The position numbers and the translations under genes were made by a program. DNA of 64,000 bases from Halobaculum sp. XH14. Its GTDB lineage: Archaea; Halobacteriota; Halobacteria; Halobacteriales; Haloferacaceae. The notes under the pieces are model-generated. The model searched no databases. It was not told where the DNA came from and worked only from the letters and a program-made list of their open reading frames with translations. Location of the stretch: positions 3,259,859 through 3,323,858 of the forward strand of contig NZ_CP134949.1 of the NCBI RefSeq assembly GCF_032116555.1. The letters are read 5' to 3'. Positions 60,231 through 64,000 of the stretch are shown here, piece by piece; position 1 is the stretch's first letter; each line of letters begins with the position of its first letter.

Positions 60231-61184
60231 ATGGTCGAACTCGGCTACACGCTCTCCAGCGAGGAGCACCCGCCGACCGACCTGGTCGAACACGCCGCCA
60301 GGGCCGAGGAAACCGGATTCGACTTCCTCTCCGTCTCGGACCACTTCCACCCGTGGATCGGGAAGCAGGGCCACAGTCCGTTCGCCTGGGCGACGCTCGG
60401 CGGGGTGTCCCGGGCCATCGAGGACGTCCCCGTCGGCGTCGGCGTGAACTGCCCCATCATGCGGATCCACCCCGCTAACGTCGCGCAGGCGGCCGCGACG
60501 GTCGCCGACATGCTGCCCGACGGGTTCGTCCTCGGCGTCGGCACCGGGGAACTGCTCAACGAGCACGTCGTCGGCGAGCACTGGCCCGAACACGCCACGC
60601 GACTGGAGATGCTCGAGGAGGCGGTCGAAATCATCAGGACGCTCTGGCGGGGCGGCCAGCGAAGCTACCGCGGCGAGCACTTCACCGTCCAGAACGCGCG
60701 GCTGTTCACGCTGCCCGACGAGCCGCCGCCGATCCTCGTCTCGGCCTACGGCCCCAGGGCGGCCACCGCGGCCGCCGAGTTCGGCGACGGCCTCTGGACG
60801 GTCGGGCCCCAGGACGTCGTGAACACGTGGGCGGACGCGGGCGGCGAGGGGCCCCGCTACACCCAGCTCTCGGTCTGTTACGCCGAGGACGAGGAGGAGG
60901 CCGTCGAGACGGCCCACGAGTGGTGGCCGAACTCGGCGCTGCCCGGGGAACTCGCCGGCCACCTGCCGACGCCGACCCACTTCGAGCAGGCGTGCGAGAT
61001 GGTCTCGACGGAGGATATCAGGGAGTCGAGCATCCTCACCGACCCGAACCCGGCGGCCCACGTCACGAGCATCGAGGAGGCGGTCGACGCCGGGTACGAC
61101 CACGTCTACGTCCACCAGATCGGCCCCGATCAGGCGTCGTTCTTCGAGTTCTACGGGGAGGAGGTGCTTCCGGCGTTCGAGTGA
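60231..61184 (+). CDS. F420-dependent LLM-class oxidoreductase (TIGR03557)
   Basis: A 317-residue TIM-barrel enzyme of the luciferase-like monooxygenase superfamily. It has VSDHFHPWIGKQGHSPFAW, the GVGVNCPIMRIHPANVAQAAATVADM core and GVGTGELLNEHV. It closely resembles F420-dependent glucose-6-phosphate dehydrogenase and the haloarchaeal TIGR03557 group. The substrate is not known. Promoter-like AT-rich sequence (GGTTAACAGTCTTTTGCGG) is at about 60093-60111. Confidence 0.9.
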   Translation: MVELGYTLSSEEHPPTDLVEHAARAEETGFDFLSVSDHFHPWIGKQGHSPFAWATLGGVSRAIEDVPVGVGVNCPIMRIHPANVAQAAATVADMLPDGFVLGVGTGELLNEHVVGEHWPEHATRLEMLEEAVEIIRTLWRGGQRSYRGEHFTVQNARLFTLPDEPPPILVSAYGPRAATAAAEFGDGLWTVGPQDVVNTWADAGGEGPRYTQLSVCYAEDEEEAVETAHEWWPNSALPGELAGHLPTPTHFEQACEMVSTEDIRESSILTDPNPAAHVTSIEEAVDAGYDHVYVHQIGPDQASFFEFYGEEVLPAFE

Positions 61185-61191
61185 GTCGACC

Positions 61192-61575
61192 TCATCGTTC
61201 CGGGTGGGAGTCGGTGTAGGTGGTTAGTTCGTGGACGGTACCGTCCGCGACCCGGAACACGTCGACGAAACTGAACAGGTCCTCGCCGTCCTCGGTTCGG
61301 AGGCGGCCGCGGACGACGACTTCGACCGCGTCTCCGGCGTCGTCGTGCCCGTCGCCGTCGCCGGCGTCGGTCTCCCGGTACACGGCCCCGACCTCGTGGA
61401 CCGTGTCGGTCCGCGGGCGCTCCTCGCGCATGAACCGGACGAACGCGTCGCGGCCCGAGAGCGTCCTGTCGGGGCGGTCGTGGGTGAACTCGGGGTGGAG
61501 AAGCGCCGCGAGCGAGTCGTCGTCGCCACCGTCGATGGCTTCGTAGTAGCGTCGGGCGGCCTCCTCCGCGTTCAT
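61192..61575 (-). CDS. NTF2-like/SnoaL-type protein
   Basis: A 127-residue single-domain protein of the NTF2-like fold: the start [32 protein letters not shown] is characteristic of SnoaL-like enzymes or binding proteins, and the C-terminus has beta strands typical of the cone-shaped fold. Its stop is 7 nt from the stop of the convergent oxidoreductase gene. The ligand is unknown. Confidence 0.82.
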   Translation of the reverse strand: MNAEEAARRYYEAIDGGDDDSLAALLHPEFTHDRPDRTLSGRDAFVRFMREERPRTDTVHEVGAVYRETDAGDGDGHDDAGDAVEVVVRGRLRTEDGEDLFSFVDVFRVADGTVHELTTYTDSHPER

Positions 61576-61671
61576 CTCGAGTGGAGGTTTCGGACGGGGT
61601 CGCTTGAATCGGTCGGCTATTCCGCGTTTTCGCGTTCACCACGGCGACTGCTGTCGACGGCACGGTCCCCT

Positions 61672-61704
61672 CGGAAGCCCCCACGGCCCCTTCCAGTCCC
61701 ACCC
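61672..61704 (+). repeat. Hairpin-less short relative of the 58-kb element
   Basis: CGGAAGCCCCCACGG followed by CCCCTTCCAGTCCCACCC matches both ends of the long element (GAAAGCCCCC and ACGGCCCCTTTCAGTCCCACCC). The hairpin and loop are absent between them. It lies between the NTF2-like gene and the Tsr3 gene. Confidence 0.6.
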
Positions 61705-61806
61705 GGAGGGCGGTTCGGCCGAGCGTCGTCCCTCGAGGATTCTAATCGTTCGGTGGAATCCGGCCGGTCGTCGGCCCGTCCCCTGCTCCGGGTCGCTTAT
61801 GCCGGC

Positions 61807-62358
61807 ATGGCACCGAGTCGGGGTGTGGACCTGCACGTCAGGTACGAGGGCGACGACGACCCCGACAAGTGCACGGCGCGAAAGCTCGCGCGCTTCGACC
61901 TCGCCGAACTCCACCGGTCGGACCGCGCGACGCCGTACGGAGTCGTGCTCAACCCCCACGCCGAGCGCGCGCTCTCACCCGCGGACGGGGCGGATGAGGA
62001 CGCCTCCGCTGCCGATACGGACGCAGCGAGGGAGGACCGGCCGCTCGTCGCGCTCGACTGCTCGTGGGAGTCGGCCGGGGAGGCCCGCTTCTCGCTCCCC
62101 GGCGAACACCGCGCGCTCCCGTACCTCGTCGCCGCGAACCCGGTCAACTTCGGCCGCCCGATGCGGCTCACGACCGTCGAGGCGCTCGCCGCGGCGCTTT
62201 GCATCTTCGGCGAGACCGACCACGCCGAGCGGATCCTCTCGAAGTTCACCTGGGGCGGGACGTTCCTCGAACTGAACGAGGAGCCCCTCCGTCGATACGG
62301 CGACTGTGCCGACTCCGCCGAGGTCGTCGAGATCCAGGCCGAGTACATCGACCGCTGA
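61807..62358 (+). CDS. tsr3: Tsr3-like rRNA aminocarboxypropyltransferase (DUF367)
   Basis: A 183-residue SPOUT-class enzyme that transfers the aminocarboxypropyl group of SAM to a modified pseudouridine in small-subunit rRNA. Recognisable are the [18 protein letters not shown] start, [43 protein letters not shown] and the C-terminal [15 protein letters not shown]. An acidic insertion lies near 60-77. The ATG at 61807 is the one nearest the family start; the gene stands alone. Confidence 0.92.
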   Translation: MAPSRGVDLHVRYEGDDDPDKCTARKLARFDLAELHRSDRATPYGVVLNPHAERALSPADGADEDASAADTDAAREDRPLVALDCSWESAGEARFSLPGEHRALPYLVAANPVNFGRPMRLTTVEALAAALCIFGETDHAERILSKFTWGGTFLELNEEPLRRYGDCADSAEVVEIQAEYIDR

Positions 62359-62442
62359 CGGTCGGGTCGGGGTCGTCCGGCGCCCTTCCCGGGCCGCCGT
62401 CGCTCGGCGACCCACGACCGCAGGCCGTGTTCCCCGCCGATG

Positions 62443-62805
62443 CTACGCGAGGAGGCCGCCGACCGCGCCGGCGATCGCCGAGTCGAGCGCGAACACCAGC
62501 GTCACGAGCAGGCCGAAGACGAGGAGCCCGGTTCCGGCGACCGCGCCGCCGAACGGCCCGCCGCCCGCGAGCCCGAGGACGCCGCCGAACAGCGCGAGCA
62601 CGATCGTGAACGCGATGCCGGTGAGCGAGCCCGCGATCGCGCCGTGGACCGCGCCGGTTCCGACCCCGCCGCCCGCGAGGTAGCCGGCCACGAGTCCGCC
62701 GACGATTCCCGCGCCGAGCTGGCCGACCACGGGGATCGCCGTGCCGAACACCGCGACCACGAGGAACGTGACGAACCCCCAGCCGACCGCGCGCCAGTCA
62801 ACCAT
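62443..62805 (-). CDS. DUF5518 membrane protein
   Basis: A 120-residue protein with about four hydrophobic helices interleaved with Gly-rich turns (GQLGAGIVGGLVAGYLAGGGVGTGAVHGAIAG). It fits the haloarchaeal DUF5518 family. The glycine-rich repeat pattern suggests close helix packing. Function is unknown. Confidence 0.82.
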   Translation of the reverse strand: MVDWRAVGWGFVTFLVVAVFGTAIPVVGQLGAGIVGGLVAGYLAGGGVGTGAVHGAIAGSLTGIAFTIVLALFGGVLGLAGGGPFGGAVAGTGLLVFGLLVTLVFALDSAIAGAVGGLLA

Positions 62806-62832
62806 ACCGGTCCCGAGGCGACCGGGCCGTAT

Positions 62833-63594
62833 CTACGTTTCCCCGTCGCCGGCGAGCAGCCCCTCGACGTCCCGGGCGTTCAGTTGCTCGTCGGTCGGGA
62901 TGAACAGCCGGTCCGTCTCGGGGTCGTACACCGAGTCCGCCGGCACGGCGTCGGTCGGGGGCGCCGTGACGTCACGGTCCGGGTCGGCGCGCCAGCCGGG
63001 CGTCCCGCGACGCTCGGCAGCCCGCTCGACGGCCGCCTCCACGGTCGCCGCGTCGACGCCCCGGCGCTCGGCCCACTCGGCCGCCGGGACGCCCATCGCG
63101 CCGACCGCCCAGGCGTCGAGCGCCGCCGCCGGGTCCATCCCGGCGTCGAGCAGGTCGGAGACGGTTTCGAGCGCGTGCCCCTCCGTCGTCCGCCAGGACT
63201 CGGGCTTGTTCACCCGGACCGGATAGAGGAACGGCGCGTCGTACTCCTTCGCGAGGCTCCGCGGGAACGAGACGGTGCGACCCTCCGACTCCTGGAGCGA
63301 CCGGAGGTTCGTCGCGGCAGCGGCCGCGAGCAGGTCGTCGTCCATCTCGTAGCCCGCCCGCTCCAGCGCCGCTTCGAGTTCGCGGAAGCCGAACGCGAAC
63401 CAGGCCGCGTCCGACCGCTCGAGCAGGAGGTGGTCCGGCCCATCGGCGTCGCGCGCGTCGGTGAACTCCCCGGCGAGTCGGTCGCGGACGGCGTCGTGGA
63501 GCGTCCGCAGTCCGACCTTCACGTCGGTCGGCTCGAAGTCGGTGTTCGACGCGACGGCCTCGATGACCGCGTCGTCGATGGCCGGCCTGTGCAT
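62833..63594 (-). CDS. Conserved haloarchaeal protein of unknown function
   Basis: A 253-residue acidic soluble protein that I do not recognise as a named family. It is mostly helical, with ALERAGYEMDDDLLAAAAATNLRSLQ and DAWAVGAMGVPAAEWAERRGVDAATVEAAVERA; the second region could be a helix-turn-helix. No cysteines or catalytic signature. It lies 27 nt upstream of the DUF5518 gene and is probably co-transcribed with it. Confidence 0.7.
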   Translation of the reverse strand: MHRPAIDDAVIEAVASNTDFEPTDVKVGLRTLHDAVRDRLAGEFTDARDADGPDHLLLERSDAAWFAFGFRELEAALERAGYEMDDDLLAAAAATNLRSLQESEGRTVSFPRSLAKEYDAPFLYPVRVNKPESWRTTEGHALETVSDLLDAGMDPAAALDAWAVGAMGVPAAEWAERRGVDAATVEAAVERAAERRGTPGWRADPDRDVTAPPTDAVPADSVYDPETDRLFIPTDEQLNARDVEGLLAGDGET

Positions 63595-63702
63595 ACCGGA
63601 CCGCTCGGGCGATGCGGGAAGAAGTTTCCCCTCGGGGTATCAGGTCCGAATGGTGGCCCGGCCGGAATCGGATTTTACGCCGCTGCCACGAACTCCGGGG
63701 CG

Positions 63703-63909
63703 ATGTTCGGCGATCCTCCCGAGGCGGTCGAGCGCATCGTCGGCGACCCGGTGCTGCGGATCGGTGTGGCGGCGCTCGCGCCGGACGCGGTCGTCGCCGC
63801 CGCCGACCCGCCGGCGTCCCGCTCGGCCGTCTTCGGCGTCGCCGTGGTCCTCGTCGTCCTGCGGCTCCGCTACCGGCTGCACACGTACCCGCCGGCCGGC
63901 GCGGCGTAG
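63703..63909 (+). CDS. Small membrane protein (68 aa)
   Basis: ATG 63703 gives MFGDPPEAVERIVGDPVLRIG, then hydrophobic stretches at about 20-34 and 40-54, and a short basic/Pro-rich end. A TATA-like GATTTTACG (63671-63679) lies about 27 nt before the ATG, consistent with a leaderless transcript. It resembles other small haloarchaeal membrane proteins; function is unknown. Confidence 0.5.
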   Translation: MFGDPPEAVERIVGDPVLRIGVAALAPDAVVAAADPPASRSAVFGVAVVLVVLRLRYRLHTYPPAGAA

Positions 63910-63915
63910 TCGGGT

Positions 63916-64000
63916 ATGATCGTGAGATTCCGCGGGACGACGTGGGTCCGGGAGGCCTCCCGGACGCCAGCGGGATCGACGGCCACGGAGCTCTCGAGGC
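63916..64000 (+). CDS. Possible 5' end of a gene cut by the window edge
   Basis: ATG 63916 opens a frame (MIVRFRGTTWVREASRTP) that continues to the window end, 28 codons. It starts 6 nt after the preceding small gene. The fragment is too short to identify, and without the remaining sequence it could be chance. Confidence 0.3.
   Translation, partial: MIVRFRGTTWVREASRTPAGSTATELSR

Noticed and set aside
1..64000. tRNA, rRNA or CRISPR arrays
   Set aside because: No cloverleaf-like sequences, rRNA motifs or regularly spaced CRISPR-type repeats with unique spacers were recognised by reading; a covariance-model scan would be needed for certainty.

Overview
The window comes from a haloarchaeon (class Halobacteria). 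The DNA is very GC-rich, the proteins are acidic (Asp/Glu-rich), and several genes begin directly after a TATA-like element, as in leaderless archaeal transcripts. Marker genes are archaeal: DNA polymerase D large subunit, Orc1/Cdc6, archaeal DRG GTPase, CheF, Agl23, Tsr3 and several small families known only from haloarchaea. No rRNA, tRNA, CRISPR array or complete insertion sequence was recognised. I cannot assign a genus from the sequence alone.

Layout. 1-3.3 kb: cytochrome oxidase subunit I with small membrane partners. 3.7-7 kb: DRG GTPase, small membrane and zinc-ribbon proteins, a two-domain glyoxalase-like protein. 7.3-14.1 kb: a chemotaxis locus, with cheB-cheA-cheR-HEAT-cheF in one tightly packed operon and cheW divergent. 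14.4-15.1 kb: a decayed sugar-binding lipoprotein gene. 15.4-17.2 kb: a three-gene unit with two KaiC/RecA-like ATPases, the second with a degenerate P-loop. 17.9-18.7 kb: a frameshifted ferritin-like lipoprotein gene. 18.8-29.5 kb: a cobalamin locus (cobN, ChlI/ChlD-type chelatase, cbiE, cbiA, corrinoid adenosyltransferase, and divergently cbtB-cbtA-ferredoxin). Two of its promoters share a 10-bp motif just downstream of the TATA region. 29.7-35.5 kb: TetR regulator, SDR dehydrogenase, NifU-like protein, sulfatase-fold enzyme, ketopantoate reductase, rubredoxin-like protein.

35.6-36.5 kb is a low-GC island with a 58-residue membrane protein and a winged-helix membrane protein. 36.6-43.4 kb is replication-centred (PolD large subunit, PPC-domain protein, Orc1/Cdc6), with a nucleoside phosphorylase and Hsp20 between. 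43.6-44.4 kb is a second lower-GC patch with a four-helix membrane protein resembling SLATT/Pycsar-type effectors and two tiny acidic ORFs. 44.4-51.4 kb holds mismatch-repair genes: an HhH-MutS family ATPase, mutS and an overlapping mutL with a full endonuclease motif. 51.4-57.9 kb: zinc-ribbon protein, metallo-beta-lactamase-fold hydrolase, AAA ATPase with a His-rich tail, Agl23, cupin and thiolase. 58.6-64 kb: seryl-tRNA synthetase, an F420-dependent oxidoreductase, an NTF2-like protein, Tsr3 and small membrane proteins.

The most unusual non-coding structure lies between the thiolase and serS (57978-58497). It is a nested palindrome made of two inverted copies of a hairpin element around a central hairpin. 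The two copies differ at three stem positions, and each change is compensated on the opposite arm. A short relative without the hairpin lies at 61672-61704.
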